A stretch of DNA of 64,000 nucleotides from a virus. A program made the translations under genes and the position numbers. The notes under the pieces are model-generated. The model had not been told where the DNA came from, ran no database searches, and saw nothing but the letters and a program-made list of their open reading frames with translations. Shown here piece by piece: positions 14,412 to 21,761 of the stretch (position 1 is the first letter of the stretch; each line of letters opens with the position of its first letter). The stretch covers positions 1-64,000 of IMG/VR virus record IMGVR_UViG_3300007352_000013, one strand, 5' to 3'.

Positions 14412-14718
14412 TTTTAATAAATGGTTTGAATTGTTTAAAAAACTAAGTGATGAAAGAGAAAGAGATAAGAAAGAAAACATTAGAATTATGTCAGAGTTTG
14501 AACCAGATAATATTCTGGAAATTCCGGAACATTCATTAAATAATGTAAAGCTTGGATTTTGGAGTTCACCCAACGGTGTTATAATGATAGAAGCAAATGC
14601 CAAAGGCGAATTTGATCCAAGAAAAGCCAAATTCTTTTCAAAAGAAATTATAAACTCTCTAGTAGCAGCAAGTGAAAAACAACCTAACGCAATACTTCTT
14701 CCATTGGAGATAGAATAA
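14398..14718 (+). CDS. Hypothetical protein between Prs-like and NAMPT-like genes
   Basis: 106 residues, with GGAAAGG upstream of the ATG inside the Prs-like gene; its stop shares a base with the NAMPT-like start (TAATG). Residues 1-40 form a charged helix. The C-terminal half has a GVIMIEANAKGEF strand and an FSKEIINSLVAAS helix. No family recognised. Its position suggests a role in NAD metabolism or simple co-transcription. Confidence 0.65.
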   Translation: MHKSDFNKWFELFKKLSDERERDKKENIRIMSEFEPDNILEIPEHSLNNVKLGFWSSPNGVIMIEANAKGEFDPRKAKFFSKEIINSLVAASEKQPNAILLPLEIE

Positions 14719-16178
14719 TGAATATGAATCCAATGCTAATGATTGACGGCTATAAATTGGATCATCGTCGTCAATATCCAGTAGGAACACAAAGGGTCTA
14801 TTCTAATTGGACTCCACGTTCATGCAGGATAGAAGGAGAAACACATTCAACAATGTTCGGTCTTCAATATTTTCTTAAGAGATTCATGGGCGATTTAATG
14901 CAAGAATATTTCTTTTGCGTTAATCGCGCCAAAATTGAGAAACAATATCAATCAAGAATTGATGGTTATCTTGGACACAATGCAATTGGCGTTAAGCATA
15001 TTGCAGCGCTTCATGAACTTGGGTATGTTCCTCTTAAATTCTGTGCAATTCCAGAAGGTACTAGGACTCCACTGCGTGTACCCCAAATCGTGGTCGAGAA
15101 TACAATAGATGACTTTTTTTGGTTGCCAAATTATTTTGAAACTCTCATGTCTTCAACGATTTGGAAACCAACAACTTCTGCTAATCTTGCTTTCCGATTC
15201 CGTAAAATGCTCAACAAATGGGCAGAAATAACTGGTGGAAATAAAGACTTTGTGCAATGGCAAGGTCATGACTTCTCTTTCCGTGGAATGAGTGGTGTTG
15301 AAGATGCAATGGTATCTGGGGCGGGTCACTTGCTTTCATTTACAGGAACAGATACAATTCCTGCTATTGAATTCATTGAAGAATATTATAGCGGAAATAA
15401 CGGACTTATCGGTGGGTCAGTAGCAGCTACAGAACATTCAGTTATGTGCGCCAACGGTGAAGATGGCGAAATGCAAACATTTGACCATTTGCTAGATTTG
15501 TATCCAAATGGTATCGTTTCTATAGTTTCGGATACATGGAATCTATGGCGTGTGATTACACATATCTTGCCAGCGCGTAAAGAACGAATTATGGCGAGAC
15601 AAGGAAAGTTGGTTGTGCGGCCCGATTCTGGTGATCCAGTGCTTATCCTTTGCGGTGATAATAATGCTTCTGAAGAGATTGTAAAGAGGGGTGTTATTAG
15701 GGGTTTGCACGATGTATTTGGTGGCGAGAAAAATGCTAATGGGTTTATTGAACTCGATCCACACATTGGAGCCATCTATGGGGATGCAATTAATATCGAA
15801 AGAGGAGAACAAATTTCACGAAAACTTCATAGTTTCGGATTTGCATCAACAAATTGTGTGTATGGCATTGGAAGTTATAGTTACCAGCTAACAACAAGAG
15901 ATGTTTACGGTCTAGCAATGAAAGCAACTTGGGCGCAAGTTAATGGTGTCGGTAGAGATCTATTCAAAAAGCCTATTACAGATAGTGGCATGAAGATTTC
16001 TGCCAAAGGTAGACTTTCTGTAGTGAAAGAGAATGGTAGGTATTTCTGCATAAACCAAGCAACTCCAGAAATAGAGGCTCAATCGGTACTTACTCCGGTT
16101 TGGGTTGATGGTAAATTTATTAGGACACAATCGTTCAAGAATGTAAGAGAAACTTTATGGAATCCGGAGAATCTATAA
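14718..16178 (+). CDS. nadV: Nicotinamide phosphoribosyltransferase-like enzyme
   Basis: 486 residues, close to full-length NAMPT (about 490). Recognisable segments: an N-terminal YKLDHRRQYP, FRGMSGVEDA (about 195), GTDTIPAIEF (about 213), VVRPDSGDPV (about 298), a GIGSYSYQLTTRD segment (about 390) and a KPITDSGMK stretch (about 425). NAMPT joins nicotinamide to PRPP to make NMN. The phage homologue Namat joins it to pyrophosphorylated ADP-ribose to give NAD+ directly. Translationally coupled on both sides (TAATG). Expression may be high, since its codons look less AT-biased than its neighbours. Confidence 0.9.
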   Translation: MNMNPMLMIDGYKLDHRRQYPVGTQRVYSNWTPRSCRIEGETHSTMFGLQYFLKRFMGDLMQEYFFCVNRAKIEKQYQSRIDGYLGHNAIGVKHIAALHELGYVPLKFCAIPEGTRTPLRVPQIVVENTIDDFFWLPNYFETLMSSTIWKPTTSANLAFRFRKMLNKWAEITGGNKDFVQWQGHDFSFRGMSGVEDAMVSGAGHLLSFTGTDTIPAIEFIEEYYSGNNGLIGGSVAATEHSVMCANGEDGEMQTFDHLLDLYPNGIVSIVSDTWNLWRVITHILPARKERIMARQGKLVVRPDSGDPVLILCGDNNASEEIVKRGVIRGLHDVFGGEKNANGFIELDPHIGAIYGDAINIERGEQISRKLHSFGFASTNCVYGIGSYSYQLTTRDVYGLAMKATWAQVNGVGRDLFKKPITDSGMKISAKGRLSVVKENGRYFCINQATPEIEAQSVLTPVWVDGKFIRTQSFKNVRETLWNPENL

Positions 16179-16501
16179 TGTCAATAACTTGGATGGATGT
16201 CTACAGAAAAGGTTACACGTCGAATATGTCGTGTCCAAACTGCGGAGCAATGTGGAATCAAAATGCAACACATTGCCTAGACGAATTGTGTTTATCATAT
16301 TATGATCTTTGTATGTTACGTGCAACGTGTAATAATTGTAATACAAAGTCAGACTGTTATCTCTGGATAGGTTCAGATGAAACAGAAGCTAAAATAATGG
16401 CTATGTTTCATGAAAAATCTGTAAAGAAAACTGATTCGGTTTCTGTAGATCAAAAATTGAAAGAGCAACTTAATGAAAATTTACGAAAGGTCTTTGGATA
16501 A
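16178..16501 (+). CDS. Zinc-ribbon protein, 107 aa
   Basis: The start shares a base with the NAMPT-like stop. CPNC (about 16-19) and CNNC (about 48-51) flank a CLDELC stretch, giving a zinc ribbon in the first 60 residues. A charged C-terminal helix (SVDQKLKEQLNENLRKVFG) follows. Function unknown. Confidence 0.7.
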   Translation: MSITWMDVYRKGYTSNMSCPNCGAMWNQNATHCLDELCLSYYDLCMLRATCNNCNTKSDCYLWIGSDETEAKIMAMFHEKSVKKTDSVSVDQKLKEQLNENLRKVFG

Positions 16502-16656
16502 TGGTATATTGTTATGTGACGGATTTTATCCGTATAAAAGACGTTAAAGATTACATAGATAGAGATTTATTGGAATTTATATTTGGTAAAAAAATAGAAG
16601 TATCTATGCTAGAATATACCAAAAAAATAATTGAATTCTACAAAAATTCTTACTAA
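16501..16656 (+). CDS. Hypothetical protein, 51 aa
   Basis: TAATG overlap with the previous gene. It is a helical, basic small protein (MVYCYVTDFIRIKDV...YTKKIIEFYKNSY). No family recognised. Confidence 0.55.
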   Translation: MVYCYVTDFIRIKDVKDYIDRDLLEFIFGKKIEVSMLEYTKKIIEFYKNSY

Positions 16657-16727
16657 GAAGTAGGCTAAAGCCACACGAAGTGCTGTGTAAGTTTCCTTGT
16701 GCGGAATTCGAATGGGAGTATATTTAA

Positions 16728-16904
16728 ATGATAAGAAATTCATGGTTAAAGAGTTTATGGTCAACTGTAGATGATCAATGCGAATCTATTCAGCACAATT
16801 TACTGTGTCTATTTGACGGTATGGATCAAGAAGTTTCAGACAAAATGTGTCAAATAATAGTTGATGGATTCAAAGCTATTAAAGATCATAAAGAAACAAT
16901 TTAA
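16728..16904 (+). CDS. Hypothetical helical protein, 58 aa
   Basis: GGGAGTATATTTAA precedes the ATG. The product is helical with QEVSDKMCQIIVDGFKAIKD. It sits between two related sequence motifs (CCACACGAAGTGC near 16671 and CCACGCGAAGCGC near 16918). Confidence 0.55.
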   Translation: MIRNSWLKSLWSTVDDQCESIQHNLLCLFDGMDQEVSDKMCQIIVDGFKAIKDHKETI

Positions 16905-16926
16905 TAGTTGGCGAAAACCACGCGAA

Positions 16927-17007
16927 GCGCCCGTAGTCTAATTGGATAAGGCATCAGATTTCTAATCTGACGGGAAACCATTGGGGGTTCGAGTCCCTCC
17001 GGGCGTA
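16927..17007 (+). tRNA. tRNA-Arg (UCU)
   Basis: Acceptor GCGCCCG pairs with CGGGCGT (one G-T wobble), discriminator A. The D stem is GTCT/AGGC; the anticodon stem TCAGA/TCTGA closes loop TTTCTAA (anticodon TCT). The variable region is 12 bases and the T arm GGGGG-TTCGAGT-CCCTC. It reads AGA, the favoured Arg codon of this genome. Confidence 0.9.
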
Positions 17008-17021
17008 TTGAAAGGAAATAT

Positions 17022-17363
17022 ATGAAATTATGGACTGTGTATGGTGATGAGTGGTCATCTCCTTCTGCTCCGAGTTATGAAGAATTGATAGGAATCTTCT
17101 TTACAGAAGAAGAAGCAATAAAGTTTTCTGAAGAAAAAGAAAATAAATTCAAAGAAACTCATATTGAGTCATATAACCATTATGATTGTCGTATTGATCC
17201 TTGGGAGGTGGATATTCCAAAGTCAATCGAAATCGCTATCCAAGCGATGGAATCTGCTTGGTTTGAATTAAAACCAGGAAAATCCAAAATTGGTGATCAA
17301 TTTATTAGGCAAGATGATATGCGTGAGGTAATTGATAATTTGAAGAAGCTGTGTGAAATATGA
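17022..17363 (+). CDS. Hypothetical acidic protein, 113 aa
   Basis: GAAAGGAAATAT precedes the ATG. The N-terminal strand KLWTVYGDEW and an EEEAIKFSEEKENKF helix are followed by a helical C-terminal half. The strand-then-EEA-helix start recalls phage proteins related to family B. Function unknown. Confidence 0.65.
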   Translation: MKLWTVYGDEWSSPSAPSYEELIGIFFTEEEAIKFSEEKENKFKETHIESYNHYDCRIDPWEVDIPKSIEIAIQAMESAWFELKPGKSKIGDQFIRQDDMREVIDNLKKLCEI

Positions 17364-17524
17364 AACACATGTACGATGGAAAAGAAATTTTAGAAATAAC
17401 TCAATTTGATTCTAAAGACGAATACCAACCATACCAATTTATGTTGGAGGGTGGGGAATTAGTTTGGATTCCAGTAGACAGTAAAGATTATCCTATTGAA
17501 CTTATTGAGAGAAAAATACAATGA
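17360..17524 (+). CDS. Hypothetical protein, 54 aa
   Basis: ATGA overlap with the previous gene. It is an acidic protein with strands (EILEITQFDSKDEY, GGELVWIPVD). Its stop overlaps the next start. Confidence 0.55.
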   Translation: MKHMYDGKEILEITQFDSKDEYQPYQFMLEGGELVWIPVDSKDYPIELIERKIQ

Positions 17525-17736
17525 TTTCGAATAATGCGTTTAAGACTATGCAAGAAGTAGAAAAATGGTTGTGGGATCATGTCGATGGAACTAGTATGTC
17601 TGGTCATTTTGATATAGTACCGCAAAAACTTGCAAAAGATTTTTCAGAAGCAGTAAAAGAAGCTGGGGTGGTTCCAGATGAACCAAGGGAGACTCCGTGG
17701 AGAGAGTGGAGTGATCGTGAAGAAGAAAAAGCGTAA
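17521..17736 (+). CDS. Hypothetical protein, 71 aa
   Basis: ATGA overlap at the start. A helix with MQEVEKWLWDHVDG, then an acidic Pro-rich tail (DEPRETPWREWSDREEEKA). No family recognised. Confidence 0.6.
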   Translation: MISNNAFKTMQEVEKWLWDHVDGTSMSGHFDIVPQKLAKDFSEAVKEAGVVPDEPRETPWREWSDREEEKA

Positions 17737-17878
17737 TCGCAATTTGTTGGGTCGTGACCCCGCTATGGGTCGTGTAACATTTAAGTCCGGTGTGATCCTT
17801 ACCCCCAAGGATAAAAACAAAAATAGAAAGTCCAAGATTCATAAAAAGAATCTTAGACTGGAGAAAGAGAATGAATAA
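17717..17878 (+). CDS. Small very basic protein, 53 aa
   Basis: A GTG start 6 bases after GGAG opens a frame beginning MKKKKRNRNLLGRDP and ending in a Lys/Arg/Asn-rich tail. The extreme positive charge suggests nucleic-acid binding. The codons are richer in G and C than those of neighbouring genes. Confidence 0.55.
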   Translation: MKKKKRNRNLLGRDPAMGRVTFKSGVILTPKDKNKNRKSKIHKKNLRLEKENE

Positions 17879-18287
17879 TAAAATGCAAACGATAAAACCT
17901 AAATACAAAATTGGACAAGAAGTTTATAAGATAAATTGGTGTAATCCTACAACTTGGAAAACTTGCGAAGCATGTAATGGCGCTACGTTTGTTCATATAA
18001 AGGAAAATGGTAAGCAAATTTCTTGTCCAGATTGTCGTGGGGTCGGTAAACATTCAATATATCTAGGTACTCGATGGGCGATCGGCAGTAAACTTACCAT
18101 AGGAAAAATCCAAATAGAACAATTTGATACAGAATATAACGATCATGAAGATAGAATAACATATATGTGTCGTGAAACGGGTGTAGGAACAGGATCTGTT
18201 TATGAGGAAAAAGATCTTTTTACTTCGTTAAAAGCAGCAGAATCAGAAGTAAATAAACGTAATAAAAATCTTAAAAATGAGAAATAA
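17871..18287 (+). CDS. DnaJ-type zinc-knuckle protein, 138 aa
   Basis: CEACNG (about residues 31-36) and CPDCRGVG (about 50-57) form the paired C-x2-C-x-G knuckles seen in DnaJ cysteine-rich domains. An SH3-like KYKIGQEVYKI strand precedes them. The C-terminal half is polar and helical. No J domain is present, so it is a knuckle protein rather than a chaperone. Confidence 0.7.
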   Translation: MNNKMQTIKPKYKIGQEVYKINWCNPTTWKTCEACNGATFVHIKENGKQISCPDCRGVGKHSIYLGTRWAIGSKLTIGKIQIEQFDTEYNDHEDRITYMCRETGVGTGSVYEEKDLFTSLKAAESEVNKRNKNLKNEK

Positions 18288-18289
18288 AT

Positions 18290-18586
18290 ATGGAACAATT
18301 ATTTTGTTGTATGTGCAATAAACAAGTAGATAAAAATTGTTTGCAAGAATTTGTACCATCAATAATCAAAGAAATAACAGACGAATTAAATATTGAGATA
18401 CAAGAAGTATATTTGATGGATTATTATAAAAGATGTCTGTGTAATGAATGTTTAAAAATTCTTGGGATAACTAAGAATGAAGGAAAACCATGTTTAATGT
18501 GTAGATTCCCAAGACTTTCAGATTCTTATGTGTGTAAATTCTGTGAAGAATTTATAGCAAAAAATGGAAGAATCAATGTCGGCTAA
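18290..18586 (+). CDS. Cysteine-rich zinc protein, 98 aa
   Basis: It starts three bases after the previous stop. Four pairs (CCMC, CNEC, CLMC, CKFC) suggest two zinc sites spread over the protein. Function unknown. Confidence 0.7.
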   Translation: MEQLFCCMCNKQVDKNCLQEFVPSIIKEITDELNIEIQEVYLMDYYKRCLCNECLKILGITKNEGKPCLMCRFPRLSDSYVCKFCEEFIAKNGRINVG

Positions 18587-18704
18587 ATTATTAATGGCAT
18601 TAATTGTATTTATGATATTTTTAGCATCCATACTTAGTTATATTTCTGGTTGTTTTGCAATTTCTTGGTTTTTAAAATTATTGGTGCTAAATGACAGTAT
18701 TTGA
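18576..18704 (+). CDS. Single-span membrane peptide, 42 aa
   Basis: AATGGAAGAATCA precedes the ATG inside the end of the previous gene. One long hydrophobic stretch (about 4-38) contains LASILSYISGC. Probably an inner-membrane peptide. Confidence 0.5.
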   Translation: MSAKLLMALIVFMIFLASILSYISGCFAISWFLKLLVLNDSI

Positions 18705-18999
18705 ATGTGAAAAATGTAATAGTAAAATAAAAGTTGATACTCCATGTTTGGGATATCTTGTTGTAAATATTTGTAAAAACTGTAATATAAGTATGCCAAT
18801 TGTATATGGTCAAAAGGCAATAAAAATAACTATAGATGGAATAGTTTCCGATCCTAGTAAACCAACATGGGAATATTTTTTAAGATATTGGAATTATTCA
18901 AATTTAAATGATTGTCTAGTTGAACTAACTGAATTCGAATCAATTGAAGATAAAGATAATTATATAAATTATCTTAGGGAAATAGGATTGAAACTATGA
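18691..18999 (+). CDS. Zinc-ribbon protein, 102 aa
   Basis: CEKC (about 6-9) and CKNC (about 28-31) make an N-terminal ribbon. The rest is an aromatic, acidic region (WEYFLRYWNYSNL). It overlaps the preceding membrane peptide by 14 bases. Confidence 0.65.
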   Translation: MTVFECEKCNSKIKVDTPCLGYLVVNICKNCNISMPIVYGQKAIKITIDGIVSDPSKPTWEYFLRYWNYSNLNDCLVELTEFESIEDKDNYINYLREIGLKL

Positions 19000-19027
19000 A
19001 TGGTCATATTAAAGCGAGTAATATAGA

Positions 19028-19399
19028 ATGAAAATTCTTATTGTCGAAGATGACAAACAAAGGATAAGATGGTTTAGAGAGAATCTAATAGAACATAGTG
19101 TAGACATAGTTGAAACAGCAGCATCTGGTATTTTTTTATGCCAGACCAAGAAGTATGATTTCATTTGCTTGGATCATGATCTTGGCGGTGAAATTTACGT
19201 TCCATCTGAAAATGAAAATACTGGTTATCAAGTGAGTAAAGCAATAGTTAATTCTTTAAATTCCGAGACGCCCGTTATAGTCCATAGCCATAATCCGTCT
19301 GGCGCAAAAAATATTCAAAGTATATTGAAACATGCCGAGTTAATTCCATTTTGTCAGTTAATAAAAATGAATCTAAAGGAAATATTAAATGATAATTGA
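19028..19399 (+). CDS. Receiver-fold protein of the cREC type
   Basis: A 123-residue single-domain protein. KILIVEDD opens a response-regulator fold, but the later signature CLDHDLGG, a TGYQVSKAI helix and VHSHNPSGA fit the cyclic-phosphate-processing receiver (cREC) family, in which His and Asp residues are thought to act on cyclic phosphate ends rather than take a phosphoryl group from a kinase. No output domain is present. This agrees with the RNA end-repair genes at 45-49 and 57.8 kb. The cREC role is itself a prediction in the literature. Confidence 0.7.
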   Translation: MKILIVEDDKQRIRWFRENLIEHSVDIVETAASGIFLCQTKKYDFICLDHDLGGEIYVPSENENTGYQVSKAIVNSLNSETPVIVHSHNPSGAKNIQSILKHAELIPFCQLIKMNLKEILNDN

Positions 19400-19589
19400 A
19401 TCAGAAATTAGAAGTAGAGTAGAATTTTCGGCATTAGATAAGGGTGAAGCATTTATTCATCTAGGATATTTATGTATGAAAATAATGGACTGTAGTTGTA
19501 TAAATCTATCAACTGGCGATATATTCACAATATCAGAAGATTTTCTCGTTGTTCCTGTTGGGAACATAACTAAAGTTTCAACTCTTTAA
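19389..19589 (+). CDS. Small beta-barrel-like protein (family A)
   Basis: Overlaps the cREC gene by 11 bases. Core: FSALDKGEAFIHLGYLCMKI, then NLSTGDIFTISEDFLVVPVG, a fully strand-like pattern. 66 residues. Function unknown. Confidence 0.7.
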   Translation: MIIESEIRSRVEFSALDKGEAFIHLGYLCMKIMDCSCINLSTGDIFTISEDFLVVPVGNITKVSTL

Positions 19590-19602
19590 GAAAGGAAAAA
19601 TT

Positions 19603-19866
19603 ATGAATTTTCAGATCAAGAATGTAAATGATGTTAAGGTTGTTTCTCGTAAGAATCGTTCGTCTAAGTATGAACCTCTTATTAAAGCTTTGACTTCCCT
19701 AGAAGGGGACAATGTTGTTGTTGTTAATTGCGAAGAAAACCAAACGGCAGAACAACTTCGTCAAAATATCTATCAGGGATTACGAAATCAAAAGTTTAAT
19801 ATTGATACAATTAAAATTTCCCTTACCGAAGATCATAATGGTATCGTTTTTTCTAAAAAGGATTAG
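19603..19866 (+). CDS. Hypothetical protein, probably well expressed
   Basis: AAGAAAGGAAAAATT precedes the ATG. 87 residues: basic N-terminus (SRKNRSSKYEPLIKAL), then strands around a QTAEQLRQNIYQGLRN helix. The codons (CGT, GGT, GAA with many C-ending choices) look less AT-driven than its neighbours, as for the Ubl gene at 24163, hinting at high expression. Similar short proteins occur in many phages; function unknown. Confidence 0.7.
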   Translation: MNFQIKNVNDVKVVSRKNRSSKYEPLIKALTSLEGDNVVVVNCEENQTAEQLRQNIYQGLRNQKFNIDTIKISLTEDHNGIVFSKKD

Positions 19867-19868
19867 TA

Positions 19869-20048
19869 ATGAAAGTTAAAGTTAGCGTTAGAGAAGTCTG
19901 GGAGCATTTAATAGAAATAGAAGTTGAAGATAATGCTTCTGATGAAAAAATTTTAGAAGCAGCAAATGATTTTATAGAAACTTCTGACGAGGGCGAAGAT
20001 TCATATGTCTATTGTCTTGAACCAGAAGAATGGGTTATTTACAGGTGA
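19869..20048 (+). CDS. Small protein of family B, 59 aa
   Basis: A strand (KVKVSVREVWEHLIEIEVED) is followed by an ASDEKILEAAND helix and an acidic tail, the order shared with the genes at 39569, 39797, 44189 and 54594. Function unknown. Confidence 0.6.
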   Translation: MKVKVSVREVWEHLIEIEVEDNASDEKILEAANDFIETSDEGEDSYVYCLEPEEWVIYR

Positions 20049-20053
20049 CAAAT

Positions 20054-20257
20054 ATGTTAGTAAAAGAACTTTTAGAACAATTAAAATACTCGGAAAGGAA
20101 TTTAGAAGTCTTGATAAGACCGGATAGAGGAAATTTTTTATTGAGTCCAATAAGAGTAAATGAGGATTTTGCAGAAATAAATAAAATTGGATATGAAGAA
20201 TTGTCTGAAAAGGGCGAAGATAATTCGAGAAAAGTCATTGTAATCGAAACTTTATAG
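20054..20257 (+). CDS. Hypothetical protein, 67 aa (paralogue of gene at 4989)
   Basis: Start 20054 is preferred (AGGTGACAA upstream); GTG 20045 is possible. It shows the same layout as the gene at 4989: a VKELLEQL helix, a VLIRPDRG strand-turn, a SPIRV strand and a C-terminal VIVIE strand. Confidence 0.6.
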   Translation: MLVKELLEQLKYSERNLEVLIRPDRGNFLLSPIRVNEDFAEINKIGYEELSEKGEDNSRKVIVIETL

Positions 20258-20304
20258 GATATTATTTGAACAGAATATTATAATAATCCATTTAGGGGTT
20301 AAAA

Positions 20305-20664
20305 ATGGTTTCTGAATCTCATATACAATTGGCAACTAAAGTTGCTAATTATTCTGATATAATCAAAGCACGAATGAGTGCAATAGCTATTTCCAAAAGG
20401 GGAAAGGTTATTTGTACTGCAAATAATCGCCGTCTCCAAGGCAATTTTGTTGACTGGAGTATTCATGCTGAAGCCTCTCTCATAAAAAAACTTCACAAGC
20501 TTAAAGCCTTTGATAGATACAAGGATATTTCAATATTCGTTTTTAGAATATCCTCAAAGGGAATTTCTATGGCACGTCCATGTATAAGATGCCAACAACT
20601 TCTTTCTAGGTATAATGTTAAAGTTCTCTATACAACAGACGCCGGAAGGATAGAGTGTTTATGA
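20305..20664 (+). CDS. Cytidine deaminase-fold protein
   Basis: 119 residues with the zinc motifs of the deaminase superfamily: SIHAEASLI near residue 52 (His ligand, catalytic Glu) and RPCIRCQQLL near 91 (two Cys ligands). These enzymes deaminate cytosine or related bases in nucleosides, nucleotides or nucleic acids. It differs from the dCMP deaminase at 63408, and short members of this type are often linked to base editing or modified-base metabolism. The substrate is unclear. Its stop overlaps the next gene. Confidence 0.75.
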   Translation: MVSESHIQLATKVANYSDIIKARMSAIAISKRGKVICTANNRRLQGNFVDWSIHAEASLIKKLHKLKAFDRYKDISIFVFRISSKGISMARPCIRCQQLLSRYNVKVLYTTDAGRIECL

Positions 20665-20861
20665 TTGATATTAAAATAAAAGAAAAAATTGTTCCAAATC
20701 AAAAATTATGTTTTAAAGATAATAACCATATTTGTACAGTATGTGGATGTTCTTGGTCTGTATTTAGTGAATTATGTACTAAATGTGGAGAACATTGGAA
20801 CGCCGACAGCAATGGATGTATGAAAGAAGATAATAATTGTAATTGCGAGGATTGTAAATGA
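20661..20861 (+). CDS. Zinc-finger protein, 66 aa
   Basis: ATGA overlap with the deaminase gene. CTVCGC, CTKCG and CNCEDC clusters give at least two metal sites in the last 45 residues. Function unknown; it may partner the deaminase. Confidence 0.65.
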   Translation: MIDIKIKEKIVPNQKLCFKDNNHICTVCGCSWSVFSELCTKCGEHWNADSNGCMKEDNNCNCEDCK

Positions 20862-20956
20862 GTAAATGGGAAGCTATTGGACTAACTATAGTTGTTAGCC
20901 TTATTTTTATTGGTGTAACATCTTGTAATATTGTTTTGGTAATTTGTGGTAAATAA
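20858..20956 (+). CDS. Single-span membrane peptide, 32 aa
   Basis: ATGA overlap with the preceding gene. After MSKWE, the remainder is one hydrophobic helix (GLTIVVSLIFIGVTS). Confidence 0.5.
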   Translation: MSKWEAIGLTIVVSLIFIGVTSCNIVLVICGK

Positions 20957-20957
20957 A

Positions 20958-21149
20958 ATGTCTAAAAATTATAGCATAGAAGATGGCGATAGTGACGACT
21001 TTACTAATTTTGAAAAGTTTTCTGCTAAAGGTAAAGATAAAAAAGAAAAGAAAAAGTCTTTACGAGACTACAGAGGAAAAGATGATAAAAGAAAGTTCCA
21101 AAATGGGGAACGTAACGAGAAAAAAAATGATAACAGAAAAATCCATTAA
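20958..21149 (+). CDS. Highly charged protein, 63 aa
   Basis: It starts just after the previous stop. The N-terminus is acidic (EDGDSDDFTNF), followed by a long Lys/Arg/Asp-rich stretch. Probably disordered. It resembles phage or ribosomal-type nucleic acid binders only in composition. Confidence 0.5.
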   Translation: MSKNYSIEDGDSDDFTNFEKFSAKGKDKKEKKKSLRDYRGKDDKRKFQNGERNEKKNDNRKIH

Positions 21150-21372
21150 AGAAATACTAAGAAGCGCCAAGGTCTGTATACCAGATAAAGAAGGAAATCT
21201 TCATTGTTGGTTCGGCGAAGGAACTGTGACAGTAATAGATCCAGAATCTTGTACAGGCATTGATTTTTTTAGTATTAGTCCGTCGTTCACCGCAAAACCA
21301 TCATTAAATAAAGTAATTACATATATAAAAAGAAAAATAGAAATGGAGAATCCTAATGAGAAATTTGAGTAA
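21127..21372 (+). CDS. Hypothetical protein, 81 aa
   Basis: Start 21127 is a guess; ATG 21082 has a better site (GAGGAAAAG) but a 70-base overlap with the previous gene. The protein has strands with HCWFGEGTVTVIDP and a C-terminal basic helix (VITYIKRKIEM). No family recognised. Confidence 0.55.
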   Translation: MITEKSIKEILRSAKVCIPDKEGNLHCWFGEGTVTVIDPESCTGIDFFSISPSFTAKPSLNKVITYIKRKIEMENPNEKFE

Positions 21373-21502
21373 TTATGTTGCATATTTGGTAATAGGATAT
21401 ATAATTGGATTGTTTGTTGGGGTAGGTGTTATGAAGATACAAAAAAATATCGAAATTCATTATGGTTCAGAATGTGTTTGTCATAATGGAGAAAAAAAAT
21501 GA
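21356..21502 (+). CDS. Single-span membrane protein, 48 aa
   Basis: AATGGAGAATCCTA precedes the ATG. A hydrophobic helix (about 7-27) with GYIIGLFVGVGV is followed by a polar tail with CVC. It overlaps both neighbours. Confidence 0.55.
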   Translation: MRNLSNYVAYLVIGYIIGLFVGVGVMKIQKNIEIHYGSECVCHNGEKK

Positions 21503-21696
21503 TGGACAAAAGACAATTTTCATCACTAGCGTTAGGAGATAAGTGTTATCTTGTTCATAACAATGAAGTTTGTTTGGCAATAAAATGTAAACAAAAAAAT
21601 GGAGATGTAGTAGCCGTTGTTATGGAAGGCAAAGATAAAGGAATATGCTTCTATTTTTATCCAGAATCACTAGTTCTAATAGAGTGTTCAACATGA
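21502..21696 (+). CDS. Small beta-barrel-like protein (family A)
   Basis: Tandem ATGs at 21499 and 21502, with GGAGAAAAAA upstream. Core: FSSLALGDKCYLVHNNEVCLAI, then a DVVAVVMEG strand. About 64 residues. Function unknown. Confidence 0.65.
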   Translation: MDKRQFSSLALGDKCYLVHNNEVCLAIKCKQKNGDVVAVVMEGKDKGICFYFYPESLVLIECST

Positions 21697-21761
21697 TCAG
21701 AATAATAATTGGTTGGATAACAATGTTTTCTTGGTTTGATACAATAAGGCATTACAGATGA
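21693..21761 (+). CDS. 22-residue hydrophobic peptide
   Basis: An ATGA overlap at each end, with the gene before and the gene after, supports translation. MIRIIIGWITMFSWF then a basic tail; probably membrane-inserted. Confidence 0.4.
   Translation: MIRIIIGWITMFSWFDTIRHYR

Noticed and set aside
15386-15775. Minus-strand frame of 129 codons inside the NAMPT-like gene
   Set aside because: It lies wholly within a clearly recognised gene, has no ribosome site and the product has no features.
16657-16727. Possible extra tRNA before the gene at 16728
   Set aside because: Some paired bases exist, but no T loop consensus or acceptor stem can be drawn.
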